Shown here: positions 25,363 through 37,819 of the stretch, in pieces
Layout of the letters: every line of letters starts with the position of its first letter
Numbering within the stretch: the stretch's first letter is position 1
From: Kineosphaera limosa NBRC 100340
GTDB lineage: Bacteria; Actinomycetota; Actinomycetes; Actinomycetales; Dermatophilaceae
Reading direction: 5' to 3'
DNA: 64,000 nucleotides
NCBI RefSeq assembly: GCF_000298215.1
Contig: NZ_BAHD01000030.1
Span: forward strand, 1 to 64,000
Notes under the pieces: model-generated
Seen by the model: the letters and a program-made list of their open reading frames with translations, nothing else
Database searches by the model: none
What the model was told of the DNA's origin: nothing
Program-made: the position numbers and the translations under genes

Positions 25363-25457
25363 GGCTGCCCAGGCGCTGACAACGCCGCTGGTCAACGACC
25401 TGGCTGGCGGCGGGGGCACTGATGACGTACTTCGTTCGCCACAGGAGCCGTCAGCGA

Positions 25458-27002
25458 CTACTCCTTGGCGTCGGCGCGCGAGCGATGCAAGGCCCGGTCG
25501 CGCGCCCGGTCGCGGATGGCGCCGCGGTTGGGTTGTGTGGCGCGGCCCAAGTAGGCGCCGAGGCTGACACCGGCGGCGAGCGCGAGCCCGATGGACATGG
25601 CGGTACCGAGCGAGTCGAAGGCCTGCCCGTAACCCTGCTCGGCCCCGGCCGTCGCCAGGTGATAAAGCCCGCGATAGACGGACAGGCCTGGCAACAGCGG
25701 CACGATGCCAGCGGTGCTCAGCGCCAGCGAGGGCACCTGCCAGCGGCGGCCCAGGAGTTGGGCGACGGCACCGACGACCAGGGCCGCCACGCCGCTGGCG
25801 GCGGCGACCCCAAAGCCGCCAGCGATCATGAGGGCGTAGGAGCTCCAGCCGAGAGCGCCGGTCAGCACGGACAGGAGGGCAGTGCGGGGGCCGGCGTAGG
25901 AGCTGATGGCGAACATCCCGGCGATCACCGCCGACGCGAGCACCTGCATCGCGAAGTTGCCGGTGAGCCGCGAGTAGGCGGCCAGCGACATGGGTGCCCC
26001 GATGGTGGTGCTGATGGTCAGCACCACCATCACTCCGACGACGATGCCCAACGTCAGCACGACGACCTCGGCCGAGCGGGCGGTGGCGGTGAGGTAGTAG
26101 CCGTCGATGGCGTCCTGCGCCGCCCCCACGACCGACAACCCGGCCAGCAGCACGACGATCCCGGTCGCCACGACCGCCGAGGGCGAGATGTCCTCCAGCC
26201 CCGGCACGCTGGCGCGGGCGTAGATGAGGGCGACCGCACCGATGGTGGGGACCATCCCGCCGACCATCTGAGCGAAGAATGCGGGCAGCTTGCGGCGGGC
26301 CAACCAGAGCTGGGTGCGGTCCACGATGACGGCATTGGCCAGCGCGATGAGCACCTCGATGGTGGATCCGTCGAGCAGCACGCACACGGCGGTGCCGAGC
26401 ACGGCGGTTGCGGCGGTGACGACGGAGCGGCGGTATCGCCGCGGCATCGCCGCGATCCGCTCGAACCGGCGGCGGGCAGCGGCCACGCTGAGCCCGCGCT
26501 CGTCCTCGATCTCGTTGACGAGCCGCTGCAGCCGCGCGAGGCGCTCGTAGTCGGCCGAGCGCACCCGCACGGTGCGCATCGCGTAGATCGGCGCCTCGGT
26601 GCCGCGGTAGTGGCAGACGTCGATGGAGGTGAAGGTGACGTCGACATGCACAGACTTGAGCCCATACACCGTGGTGATCCGCAAGACGCTGGCGGTCACC
26701 TCCGCCGCCGACGCCCCGGTCGACAGCAACGCCTCGGCAATCCGCATCGACAGGTCGACGACGTTGCGGGCGCGCTTTTCCTCGACGCCGTCCTGAATGG
26801 CCCGCAGGTCCAGGCTCCACGTCGGGGCCTTGTCGCTGGCGACCACCCGCTGGGCGCGGTCGAGCCACGTGAGCTTGGGGTTCTCGGCGACGACGATGGC
26901 GCCGGTGGCGTCGTCGGAGATCACGGGGATCGCGGCCGTCGCGTCGGTCAGGGGTTCGTTGGCCGGTTTGCCGCTAGGGCTGTGTGACGACGGAGAGGAC
27001 AC
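25458..27002 (-). CDS. ThrE-type threonine/serine exporter family protein
   Basis: About 514 residues. The N-terminal soluble half (DUF1212/ThrE: AEALLSTGASAAEVTASVLRITTVYGLKSVHVDVTFTSIDV, then a segment ending RGLSVAAARRRFERIAA) precedes about ten helices covering the ThrE and ThrE_2 regions. Family members export threonine and serine. The start is uncertain: the GTG at 27002 is preceded by GGAGGG but very close; a GTG three codons earlier is possible. Longer readings overlap the divergent aminopeptidase gene. The C-terminus is highly charged (RDRARDRALHRSRADAKE). Confidence 0.8.
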   Translation of the reverse strand: MSSPSSHSPSGKPANEPLTDATAAIPVISDDATGAIVVAENPKLTWLDRAQRVVASDKAPTWSLDLRAIQDGVEEKRARNVVDLSMRIAEALLSTGASAAEVTASVLRITTVYGLKSVHVDVTFTSIDVCHYRGTEAPIYAMRTVRVRSADYERLARLQRLVNEIEDERGLSVAAARRRFERIAAMPRRYRRSVVTAATAVLGTAVCVLLDGSTIEVLIALANAVIVDRTQLWLARRKLPAFFAQMVGGMVPTIGAVALIYARASVPGLEDISPSAVVATGIVVLLAGLSVVGAAQDAIDGYYLTATARSAEVVVLTLGIVVGVMVVLTISTTIGAPMSLAAYSRLTGNFAMQVLASAVIAGMFAISSYAGPRTALLSVLTGALGWSSYALMIAGGFGVAAASGVAALVVGAVAQLLGRRWQVPSLALSTAGIVPLLPGLSVYRGLYHLATAGAEQGYGQAFDSLGTAMSIGLALAAGVSLGAYLGRATQPNRGAIRDRARDRALHRSRADAKE

Positions 27003-27096
27003 GCCCTCCACTGTGCGACGCCGCCCCCCGGGGGGGCAAACCACCTGCGGCGCGCGGGCGCTGCGGACCGGGGCCGGTCCGTGCAAGCATGTCGCC

Positions 27097-28605
27097 ATGA
27101 GCGAGAAGCAGGCCAAGGCCGAGCACCGGAGCCGGCCGACGTCCCAGAACTTCAAGGACTTCATCGCCACGGGCTGGGCACCCCGGGACGAGACCTTGCC
27201 GCAGCTCGCGGAGAGTTCCCGATGGGCGGCGCCGCGCCGTGACGCGCTGTCGGCGCAGTTCGCCGGGGAGCGGCTGGTGATCCCGGCCGGCGGCCTGAAG
27301 GTGCGCAGCAACGACACCGACTACGTGTTCCGCCCGCACACGGCGTTCGCGCACCTCACCGGGTTGGGCAGCGACCGCGAGCCGGACGCGGTGTTGGTGC
27401 TGGAGCCGCTACCCGAGGGCGGGCACGAGCCGGTGCTCTACTTCATGCCGCTGGCGCCGCGGGACAGCGAGGAGTTCTTCGCCGACGCCCGCGTCGGGGA
27501 ATTCTGGGTCGGCGCGCGCCCGACGCTGGAGAGCATGGCCGCCGAGATCGGCGTGGCCACCCAGCCGGTGGAGAACCTGCGCGACGCCCTCGCCAAGGAC
27601 GCCGGACTGGTGCCGCTGCGGGTGGTGCGGGATGCCGACGCGCAGGTCAGCGCGATGGTCGACCAGATCCGCTCCGAGAGCGGCCTCGTGCAGTCCGTCG
27701 AGAGCCAGGAGGAGGCAGTGGAGTCGGACACGGCGCTGGCGCGGGCGCTCTCGACGATGCGGATGGTCAAGGACGACTGGGAGGCCGACCAGATGCGGGA
27801 GGCGTGCGCGGCGACCGCCCGGGCCTTCGAGGCAGTCGTCGCCGACCTCCCGGAGGCGGTGCGGCGGGGCCGCGGGGAGCGTTGGGTCGAGGGGATGTTC
27901 GGGCTGCACGCCCGGCACGCCGGCAACGGGGTCGGTTACGACTCGATCTGCGCGTCGGGCGATCACGCGAACACGCTGCACTGGATCAAGAACACCGGCG
28001 ATGTGCGCCCCGGCGACCTCATCCTCATCGACGCCGGGGTGGAGATCGACTCGCTGTTCACGGCCGACGTCACCCGCACGCTGCCGATCAACGGCCGGTT
28101 CAGCGACGCGCAGCGACGGGTGTACGACGCGGTCTACGCGGCCCAGGTCGCGGGCATCGAGGCGTGCCGCCCGGGCAACAAGTTCGAGGACGTGCACGCC
28201 GCGGCCATCCGCGTCATCGCCGAGCACCTCTACGATTGGGGCCTGCTGCCCGACGGCGTCGACGTCGAGGCGACCCTCGACAAGGAGGGTCAGTGGCACC
28301 GCCGCTGGATGGTGCACGGCACCAGCCACCACCTCGGCCTCGACGTGCACGACTGCACCCTGGCGCTGCGCGAGGACTACATGGAGGGCGAGCTGACCCC
28401 CGGCATGGTGCTCACCGTCGAGCCGGGCCTGTACTTCAAGGCCGACGACGAGCTGGTCCCTGACGAGCTGCGCGGTATCGGCGTGCGCATCGAGGACGAC
28501 ATCCTCATCACCGCCGACGGCTGCGAGAACCTCTCCGCCGCCCTCCCCCGCACCTCCACCGACGTCGAGGCCTGGATGGCCAAGCTCTGGGCTGCCCAAG
28601 CCTGA
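27097..28605 (+). CDS. pepP: Xaa-Pro aminopeptidase (M24B)
   Basis: The 502-residue enzyme removes N-terminal residues preceding proline. It has the aminopeptidase P N-terminal domain (residues about 45-190, YVFRPHTAFAHLTGLG) and a pita-bread catalytic domain with metal ligands Asp in LILIDAGVEIDSLFTADVTRT, His in HGTSHHLGLDVHD, Glu in LTVEPGLYF and Glu in GIGVRIEDDILIT. ATG 27097 is the start since the preceding sequence is shared with the divergent exporter's 5' region. Monocistronic. Confidence 0.93.
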   Translation: MSEKQAKAEHRSRPTSQNFKDFIATGWAPRDETLPQLAESSRWAAPRRDALSAQFAGERLVIPAGGLKVRSNDTDYVFRPHTAFAHLTGLGSDREPDAVLVLEPLPEGGHEPVLYFMPLAPRDSEEFFADARVGEFWVGARPTLESMAAEIGVATQPVENLRDALAKDAGLVPLRVVRDADAQVSAMVDQIRSESGLVQSVESQEEAVESDTALARALSTMRMVKDDWEADQMREACAATARAFEAVVADLPEAVRRGRGERWVEGMFGLHARHAGNGVGYDSICASGDHANTLHWIKNTGDVRPGDLILIDAGVEIDSLFTADVTRTLPINGRFSDAQRRVYDAVYAAQVAGIEACRPGNKFEDVHAAAIRVIAEHLYDWGLLPDGVDVEATLDKEGQWHRRWMVHGTSHHLGLDVHDCTLALREDYMEGELTPGMVLTVEPGLYFKADDELVPDELRGIGVRIEDDILITADGCENLSAALPRTSTDVEAWMAKLWAAQA

Positions 28606-28671
28606 GAAGCCGACCTCACGCGGCCGTCCGGAGCCGACAAGCCCTTCGATCCGGCAGGAGCCGAACCGGCA

Positions 28672-29502
28672 CTAATGGGTGGGCGCCGTCGGTGTCGCGG
28701 GCCAGACCTGCGACTCCAGCGCCTCCGCCATCGAGGGCCCGAGCGGTGCGCGTGAAGTGAAGACCCCGTTGGTGGCCTCACTGCAGTTGCCGGGGTTGAG
28801 AAACGTCGACACCCACAGGTGGCCGCCGTCGCCGTAGCTCAGGCCGAGCAGATAGGGGACGGAAGGGCCTGCTACTGCGCGGCAGATGGGAGTCGAGCCC
28901 GGGGTCGCAGGCGGCAGCCCGGCCAGCTCAGCCGGTATGGTGTCGAGCGCCCCTGTCAGGGTGGCCGAGCCGGTGAGCGTGGAGTCGGGTATCGCGACGA
29001 GGGCGTCCGGTGCAGGAGGGTGCGTCGGCCCGGGTCGATCGCGGAGCGCCTCCTCGTCGGATTCGTACCGGCACACGATCGCCGCAGTCGGCACGGTCTC
29101 GGGGACCAATCGGTCCCCCGCGGAGGCCTCCGGGAGCCACGGGTTGACGGGGACCGGCGGAGCCATCCGTTTGGTGGCCCCCCACGCGAGCGAGGGCGGG
29201 CAGACGGTGGCGGCCGGTACCTGTTGGTCCGCCACCGCGCCGCCGCCGGCCTGCGCTGCGGCCGGGGCGCCGGCCTGCTCCTGCGAGGACGAAGCCCCCG
29301 TGCCGACAAGGCCATTGGGCAGCACCTGGGAAGCGACCCCCACCGATCCGGCGACCACCACCAGGGCCGCCAGCGACGAGGCCGCCGCGACCCGCCGACG
29401 ACGCCGGCGGCCGGCGATCTCGACGACTTCGCCGGCATCGAGGGCCGCGGGCGGCCCGGCGGTTGCCTGCAGCCTCGTGACCAGCTCATCCGTGTCGCTC
29501 AT
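28672..29502 (-). CDS. Membrane-anchored protein partnered with an ECF sigma factor (possible anti-sigma)
   Basis: This 276-residue protein has an Arg-rich cytoplasmic N-terminus (residues 1-37, EIAGRRRRRR), one helix (about 39-58) and a long outside domain rich in Ala, Pro and Thr without a family I recognise. Its ATG overlaps the stop of the sigma factor (ATGA) and follows GGAGGTGGG, so the two are translationally coupled. Position and topology suggest an anti-sigma or sensor role. However, no zinc-binding HxxxCxxC motif is present, so this is context only. Confidence 0.6.
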   Translation of the reverse strand: MSDTDELVTRLQATAGPPAALDAGEVVEIAGRRRRRRVAAASSLAALVVVAGSVGVASQVLPNGLVGTGASSSQEQAGAPAAAQAGGGAVADQQVPAATVCPPSLAWGATKRMAPPVPVNPWLPEASAGDRLVPETVPTAAIVCRYESDEEALRDRPGPTHPPAPDALVAIPDSTLTGSATLTGALDTIPAELAGLPPATPGSTPICRAVAGPSVPYLLGLSYGDGGHLWVSTFLNPGNCSEATNGVFTSRAPLGPSMAEALESQVWPATPTAPTH

Positions 29503-30116
29503 GTCCCACCTCCAGCGCGGGCCGTGTCCGTGTGCTCCCCAGTCGACCTGTCGCCGGCGCCCGGATCCCTGGTCGCTCGATCCCCAGCCCGCGACCCCGG
29601 TGCCGGCCGGTCCCCAGCCGCTCGACCCCCGGCCGGCGTCAAGGCTGCCCGCAGCGACGCCAGGCCGCGGGAGGCCTGGCTCTTGACCGTGCCCGCCGAG
29701 CACCCGAGGATCTGTGCGACCTGCTCGACGGGCAGGTCCTCGGCGTACCGCAGCACGACGACCTGCCGTTGCCGCACGGGCAGATGCGCCAGCGCCCAGG
29801 CCAGTTCACCGTCGACATCGGCATCCACCTCCTGTCCCAACGCCCGCTCGGGTAACCGTTCGGTAGGGATCTCCCCGCGCCATTTGCGGCGCCGCCACGA
29901 GATCTGCAGCCGCGTCATGACCGTGCGCACATACGCCTCGGGCGCCCCGGTGCTGATCCGCGCCCAGTGTGGCCAGGTCCGCACGAGCGCCTCCTGCACC
30001 AGGTCGTGCGCGAGCGCCGCGTCGCCGGTCAGCAGGTAGCCGGTGCGCACGAGAGCGCCCGAGCGCGCCCGCACGAACGCCTCGAAATCCACCGCCCCCG
30101 GCACCGACCCCGCCAC
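29499..30116 (-). CDS. ECF sigma factor, SigE-like actinobacterial group
   Basis: About 205 residues with region 2 (DFEAFVRARSGALVRTGYLLTGDAALAHDLVQEALVRTWPHWARI) and region 4 (LPVRQRQVVVLRYAEDLPVEQVAQILGCSAGTVKSQASRGLASLR), matching the group annotated SigE-family ECF factors in actinomycetes. The last 45 residues are a Gly/Asp/Arg-rich tail (GDRPAPGSRAGDRATRDP) of low complexity, longer than usual. The start is uncertain: GTG 30116 puts DFEAFVRAR at the right distance; an ATG at 30155 is an alternative. A 121-bp inverted-repeat element ends 115 nt upstream. Confidence 0.85.
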   Translation of the reverse strand: MAGSVPGAVDFEAFVRARSGALVRTGYLLTGDAALAHDLVQEALVRTWPHWARISTGAPEAYVRTVMTRLQISWRRRKWRGEIPTERLPERALGQEVDADVDGELAWALAHLPVRQRQVVVLRYAEDLPVEQVAQILGCSAGTVKSQASRGLASLRAALTPAGGRAAGDRPAPGSRAGDRATRDPGAGDRSTGEHTDTARAGGGT

Positions 30117-30230
30117 ATACCTACAGAAGCACCTGACACCGGCCGCAGGTTGCATCGACGCTCCGCCGATTCTTGCCTGGGCGCCGAACTCGCCGACCCA
30201 GCGGCGCGGTCGCACGCACCGTGCCGGCCG

Positions 30231-30351
30231 ACGTAGCGGATTCTCGACGTACTCGGGAGCACCCCTTGACCAGAGCCCGTCGTATCACCGCAGGTCAGAG
30301 CGGTGTGCCGTGTTCGGCGAAAATCCCCGGTACGTCCAGAATCCGCTACGT
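30231..30351. repeat. 121-bp inverted-repeat element, copy 2
   Basis: The ends ACGTAGCGGATTCTCGACGT (left, continuing to ACT) and 30329-30351 (right, inverted) match over 23 bp with two mismatches and match copy 1 at 12276-12396. The length is identical, and GCAGGTCAG (30290-30298) is at the same offset as in reversed copy 1, but the other 66 interior bases agree only at about chance level. It lies upstream of the ECF sigma factor start and 107 nt from the end of sodC. Confidence 0.75.
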
Positions 30352-30457
30352 TCGCCGCGCCCTGGCCGGCCCGCGGGCCCATGAGCGCGCCAACAACGAC
30401 ACGGCCCGGCAGCCACTGACCGAGGTCAGTGGCTGGGGCCGGTCGGGCTTCTCGGCG

Positions 30458-31159
30458 TCAGTGCCCTGCGCCGGCGGGCTCGTCGCCGGTGTCGGACTGC
30501 TCGATGACGGCGCAGGCGACGCGCTGGCCGGCGTCACCGGCCTTGCGGGTCTCCTCGTCGGCACCGCCGGCCGCATAGCGGGTGGGGATGTTGGCGAAGT
30601 TGTCGGGGCTGCCGTGCAGGATCACCGCGGAGCCGTCGGCGTCGAAGAGCAGCTCAGAGGTGAGGCGCTCGGTGACGACCTGCAGATAGGCGGTGCCGTC
30701 GGTGTTGACCAGCAGCGGGGGCAGGTCGCCGGCGTGCGCGGGGTGGTCGGCGCCAGGCCCCGCCAGGTGCGGCCCGGCGGACAAGAAGGGCCCCGTGTCG
30801 GTCGCGTCGGCGGGGTTGGCCGAGGGCGCCTCGCACTGGCCGACCGCGTGCACGTGCAGGCCGTGGAAACCAGGCTGCAGCCCGTGGGCCTCGACGGTGA
30901 CCTCGACGCCCTTGTCGGTCTGAGACAGCTCGACCGTGCCGACCTGCGTGCCCTGCGCGTCGGCGAGTTGCCCGACACCGATACCGGTGGAGGTCGGGCC
31001 GGTGGGGCCATGGTCCTCCCCGCCGTGCCCGAAGGCGCCGAGCGTCGGCCGGTTCTCGACATACGTCGCCGTGTAGCCGACGTCGCCGCACGCGGACAGG
31101 GCGAACATCCCGGCGACGGCGAGCGCGGGAAGAGCGAGACGACGACGAGGCTGGCGCAT
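30458..31159 (-). CDS. sodC: Cu-Zn superoxide dismutase lipoprotein
   Basis: This 233-residue precursor has a lipoprotein signal ending ALSAC (Cys 24), placing the enzyme outside the membrane. The SOD fold and metal sites are visible: GLHVHAVGQC (copper His pair), HLAGPGADHPAHAGDLPPL (bridging and zinc His) and GSAVILHGSPDNF (last copper His). It dismutates external superoxide, guarding the cell surface. ATG 31159 is chosen since GGAGA lies 8 nt upstream; a TTG two codons earlier is less likely. Divergent from hutH. Confidence 0.92.
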   Translation of the reverse strand: MRQPRRRLALPALAVAGMFALSACGDVGYTATYVENRPTLGAFGHGGEDHGPTGPTSTGIGVGQLADAQGTQVGTVELSQTDKGVEVTVEAHGLQPGFHGLHVHAVGQCEAPSANPADATDTGPFLSAGPHLAGPGADHPAHAGDLPPLLVNTDGTAYLQVVTERLTSELLFDADGSAVILHGSPDNFANIPTRYAAGGADEETRKAGDAGQRVACAVIEQSDTGDEPAGAGH

Positions 31160-31340
31160 GGTCAATTCTCCGGATCAGGTAGGCCGACGGGCGGATTGAG
31201 GCGTCACGGGCGGTGTTCGGGTCCAACTTATCCTTGACGAAGGCCCCGATCTCGCGCAATGCCGACACCATCGTGTGGCGCGCTCCGGTGGGGAACCGTC
31301 GGCCCCGGGAGTCATCGCGCGCACTCCCCCCTCGGGCGCA

Positions 31341-31354
31341 TCCCATATTTGGGA
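31341..31354. promoter_or_regulatory. hut operator 1 (palindrome before hutH)
   Basis: TCCCATATTTGGGA is a 14-bp palindrome with a T-A-rich centre, 58 nt before the hutH ATG. The identical 14-mer, with the same flanks (GCA before, C after), is found at 39687-39700 between hutG and hutU. Spacing and symmetry recall the 14-bp HutR (IclR-type) site reported in corynebacteria, and an IclR gene lies in the hut operon here. Confidence 0.75.
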
Positions 31355-31411
31355 CAAGAAGTCGGTCCCGGCGGTCGCGTCAGGCCGATCCGCGCCGGTG
31401 CAATGGGACGC

Positions 31412-32977
31412 ATGACGAGCCCTGAACTGCTGCCCACCGTGACCGTCGGCGACCGCCCCTTGTCGGTGGCGCAAGTGGTGTCCGTGGCGCGCAACGGCGC
31501 CCGTGTCGAGATCGCCGAGTCCGCGTGGCTGGCCGTGCGCCGCGGCCGAGAGGTCGTCGATGCGCTGGTCGACGACGACATCGCGCACTACGGCATCTCG
31601 ACCGGCTTCGGGGCTTTGGCGACCCGCCACATCCCGGTCGACATGCGCGCCCGCCTGCAGCGCTCCCTCATCCGCAGCCACGCCGCCGGCAGCGGGCCGC
31701 AGGTCGAGACCGAGGTGGTGCGCGCCCTCATGCTGCTGCGCATCCAGACCCTGGCCACGGGGCACACCGGCATCCGCGAAGAGACCCTGCGCACCTATGT
31801 CGCGCTGCTCAACTCCGGCATCACCCCGGTGGTGCACGAGTACGGCTCGCTGGGCTGCTCCGGCGACCTGGCCCCGCTGTCACACTGCGCGCTGGCCCTC
31901 ATGGGCGAGGGTGAGGTCAGCGACGCCAACGGGCAGATCATGCCGACCGCCCAGGCGCTGCAGGCCGCGGGCATCGCGCCCGTCGAGCTGCAGGAGAAGG
32001 AGGGGCTGGCGCTCATCAACGGCACCGACGGCATGCTCGGCATGCTGTGCCTGGCGCTGGTCGACCTGGGTGAGCTGCTGAAGGTGGCGGACATCTCCGC
32101 GGCGATGTCCATCGACGGCCTGCTGGGCAGCGACGAGGTCTTCGCGGCCGACCTGCAGGCCCTGCGGCCGCAGGTCGGGCAGGGCCGGTCGGCGGCCAAC
32201 CTACGAGACCTCATGGCGGGCAGCGGGATCCGCGATTCGCACCGCGACCCCGACGCATGCACCCGTGTGCAGGACGCCTACTCGCTGCGCTGCGCGCCGC
32301 AGGTCGCAGGCGGCTGCCGGGACACGGTCGCGCACGCCACCCGCGTCGCCGAGCTGGAGCTGGCCTCGGTCGTCGACAACCCCGTCATCACCGACGACGG
32401 CCGCGTCGAGAGCAATGGCAACTTCCACGGCGCCCCGGTCGCCTACGTGCTGGACTTCCTCGCGATCGTCGTCGCCGACCTGGCGAGCATCAGCGAGCGC
32501 CGCACCGACCGAATGCTCGACAAGGCCCGCAGCAACGGCCTCCCGCCGTTCCTGGCCGACGACCCGGGCGTCGACAGCGGCCACATGATCGCCCAGTACA
32601 CGCAGGCGGCCATCGTCTCCGAACTCAAGCGGCTCGCCGTCCCGGCCAGCGTCGACTCGATCCCGAGCAGCGCCATGCAGGAGGACCACGTGTCGATGGG
32701 CTGGTCGGGCGCCCGCAAGTTGCGTCGGGCCGTCGACGGACTGCGCCGGGTGCTGGCCATCGAGGTGCTCACGGCGGCCCGCGCCATCGAGTTGCGCGCC
32801 CCGCTGCGCCCGAGCCCCGCGATCGGCGCCGTCGTCGCCGCCCTGCAAGCGGCCGGCTGGCCAGGCCCGGGTGTCGACCGCTGGCTGTCCCCGGAGATCG
32901 AGGTGGCCGTCGACCTCGTCGGCTCCGGCGCCGTAGTCGGCGCGGCGGAAGGCGCGCTCGGCCACGAGCTGAACTGA
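31412..32977 (+). CDS. hutH: Histidine ammonia-lyase
   Basis: HutH (521 residues) removes ammonia from histidine to give urocanate, the first step of histidine catabolism. The MIO prosthetic-group site reads GSLGCSGDLAPLSH, with Cys 149-Ser 150-Gly 151 where the textbook triad is Ala-Ser-Gly. Other hallmarks: YGISTGFGAL (53-62 region), NGTDGMLGML, QDAYSLRCAPQV and PSSAMQEDHVSMG. ATG 31412 has a weak GGGA site; an ATG three codons earlier is the alternative. A hut operator lies just upstream. The remaining hut genes are 7 kb away, separated by the beta-glucoside operon. Confidence 0.95.
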   Translation: MTSPELLPTVTVGDRPLSVAQVVSVARNGARVEIAESAWLAVRRGREVVDALVDDDIAHYGISTGFGALATRHIPVDMRARLQRSLIRSHAAGSGPQVETEVVRALMLLRIQTLATGHTGIREETLRTYVALLNSGITPVVHEYGSLGCSGDLAPLSHCALALMGEGEVSDANGQIMPTAQALQAAGIAPVELQEKEGLALINGTDGMLGMLCLALVDLGELLKVADISAAMSIDGLLGSDEVFAADLQALRPQVGQGRSAANLRDLMAGSGIRDSHRDPDACTRVQDAYSLRCAPQVAGGCRDTVAHATRVAELELASVVDNPVITDDGRVESNGNFHGAPVAYVLDFLAIVVADLASISERRTDRMLDKARSNGLPPFLADDPGVDSGHMIAQYTQAAIVSELKRLAVPASVDSIPSSAMQEDHVSMGWSGARKLRRAVDGLRRVLAIEVLTAARAIELRAPLRPSPAIGAVVAALQAAGWPGPGVDRWLSPEIEVAVDLVGSGAVVGAAEGALGHELN

Positions 32978-32997
32978 CCCAGACCGTCGCGCCCCGG

Positions 32998-33840
32998 CTA
33001 CGCGGTCTGCCGTTCGCGGGCCAGCCGCGCGATGTGCAGCGCCAGGTAGGTGACCTCGTCGGCGGTCAGCGCCGTGCTGTCGAGTTCGAAGATCTCGGCG
33101 ACTCGCAGCGCGGTCCGGTGCGCCAGCGGATGCGTGCGCTCCACGGCCAGCCCGAGCAGCTCGGGTGCCTCCGCGATCTGGCGCCCGGAGGAGATCCGCA
33201 CGAACAGGTAGCGCAGGTGGGTGACGAACCGCGCCGTGCTCATCGACTCGTCGTCGACGTCCATTCCCAGGGCGGCCCGCACGACGACAAGGATGAGTTT
33301 GATCCGCTGCGTCATCGCGACGGTGCGTTCGAGGTCTTCGGTGGCGAAGGCCGCGTTGACGAAGTGCAACGCGAACGCCACCGCCTCCTCCCGGGGCAGC
33401 TCGACACCCAACTCCCGGGAGGCGATGTCGACGGCGCTCTGCCCCACGCTCAGTTCGTCGGGGTACAACTGCGCGACCTCCCACTGGAGGGGGTAGGCGC
33501 CCAGCCCACCCCGCTCCAGTCGGATGAGCGCGAACCGCAGGTGGTCGGCCACGCAGAGCAGCAACCCCTGGGAAGGGGTCACCCGCAACCGCTCCCCGGC
33601 CGCGTGGGTGATGGCGGCCGCTGCCTGGGCGACCTCCAGCGGCAGTTCGTCGACGAGGTTCGTCAAGGTGCCGATCGGATGCGTGACGTCGGGAACGAAG
33701 CGGTGGGTGACAGCCGCCGCGTCGACGGCATCGCCGAGCCGGCTGCCGAAACCGATGCCGCGCCCCATCAGCACGACGCGACCGCCGGCCTCGTCCTGGG
33801 CGAGCACCGCGTTGTTGTTCAAGGCCCGGACGACCTTCAC
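32998..33840 (-). CDS. licT: BglG/LicT-family transcription antiterminator
   Basis: This 280-residue protein has an N-terminal CAT RNA-binding domain (MKVVRALNNNAVLAQDEAGGRVVLMGRGIGFG, residues 1-32 and on) and two PTS regulation domains with conserved His residues (PDVTHPIGTL and RYLFVRISSGRQIAE...VERTHPLAHRTA). It should bind the RAT site in the PTS gene leader and prevent early termination when sugar is present. It is the last gene of the PTS - glucosidase - licT operon and follows an AAGGAGGTG site. Confidence 0.92.
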   Translation of the reverse strand: MKVVRALNNNAVLAQDEAGGRVVLMGRGIGFGSRLGDAVDAAAVTHRFVPDVTHPIGTLTNLVDELPLEVAQAAAAITHAAGERLRVTPSQGLLLCVADHLRFALIRLERGGLGAYPLQWEVAQLYPDELSVGQSAVDIASRELGVELPREEAVAFALHFVNAAFATEDLERTVAMTQRIKLILVVVRAALGMDVDDESMSTARFVTHLRYLFVRISSGRQIAEAPELLGLAVERTHPLAHRTALRVAEIFELDSTALTADEVTYLALHIARLARERQTA

Positions 33841-33905
33841 TTCGCACCTCCTTGTACTCGACGGCGACTCTCATCGGTCCTGCAGGTCTATCGCAGGCAG
33901 CGCCA

Positions 33906-33934
33906 GCTCGGCGCACCACAACGGCGCGCCGAGC
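33906..33934 (-). terminator. Hairpin between the glucosidase gene and licT
   Basis: A 9-bp perfect stem (33906-33914 with 33926-33934) with an 11-nt loop lies 14 nt after the glucosidase stop. It has no U-run and may reduce, rather than stop, transcription into licT. Confidence 0.4.
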
Positions 33935-33947
33935 CGACCCCGCAGCG

Positions 33948-37396
<3,449 letters not shown>

Positions 37397-37601
37397 GAGT
37401 GGGACTCCGTTGTCTGGCAACCGGCTTCGACCGGTTGAGCGGGCATTCGATCCGATCGCGGCGCCAGCGGGTGTGGCGAAAGGGCCACACCGGGCGGGAC
37501 GGGTGATCGGGGCTGCTCGCGAGATGAGTCATCGCAGAACCAGGAGCAGGAAATGCCCGGGAGGACACACGGCTACCAAGGGAGCGAAGCGCTGCACCTC
37601 G

Positions 37602-37629
37602 GGTTTTTGCCTCGTGTGAGTAACAAGCC
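37602..37629 (-). promoter_or_regulatory. RAT site (ribonucleic antiterminator) in the PTS leader
   Basis: Read on the minus strand, GGCTTGTTACTCACACGAGG then CAAAAACC closely matches the RAT consensus bound by LicT/BglG (GGATTGTTACTG...GCAGGCAAAACC). It begins about 15 nt after the predicted transcription start and lies about 200 nt before the PTS start codon. The matching terminator is not clear: CACACG in the RAT could pair with CGTGTG 40 nt on, but no U-run follows. The rest of 37397-37819 shows only the promoter described separately. Confidence 0.8.
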
Positions 37630-37650
37630 CGGATCGAGAAGCTGCCCCAG

Positions 37651-37680
37651 ACATTAGCCCCTCACGGAGCGGCTTGGCAA
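37651..37680 (-). promoter_or_regulatory. Promoter of the beta-glucoside operon
   Basis: On the minus strand TTGCCA (37680-37675) and TAATGT (37656-37651) are separated by 18 bp and match the -35 and -10 consensus well. Transcription should start near 37644 and run straight into the RAT site. Confidence 0.6.
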
Positions 37681-37819
37681 GGCTCAGACGAGGCTCACGA
37701 CCACACTGGGGACGTAGGTCCCCGCCAGGCCAACGGCGTACGGGGCTGCTACCACCGGCTGGGTCGGCTGTTCAGGACGCTGCCATCGCGGGCTCAGCAG
37801 GATCGGACAGAATGGCGAC

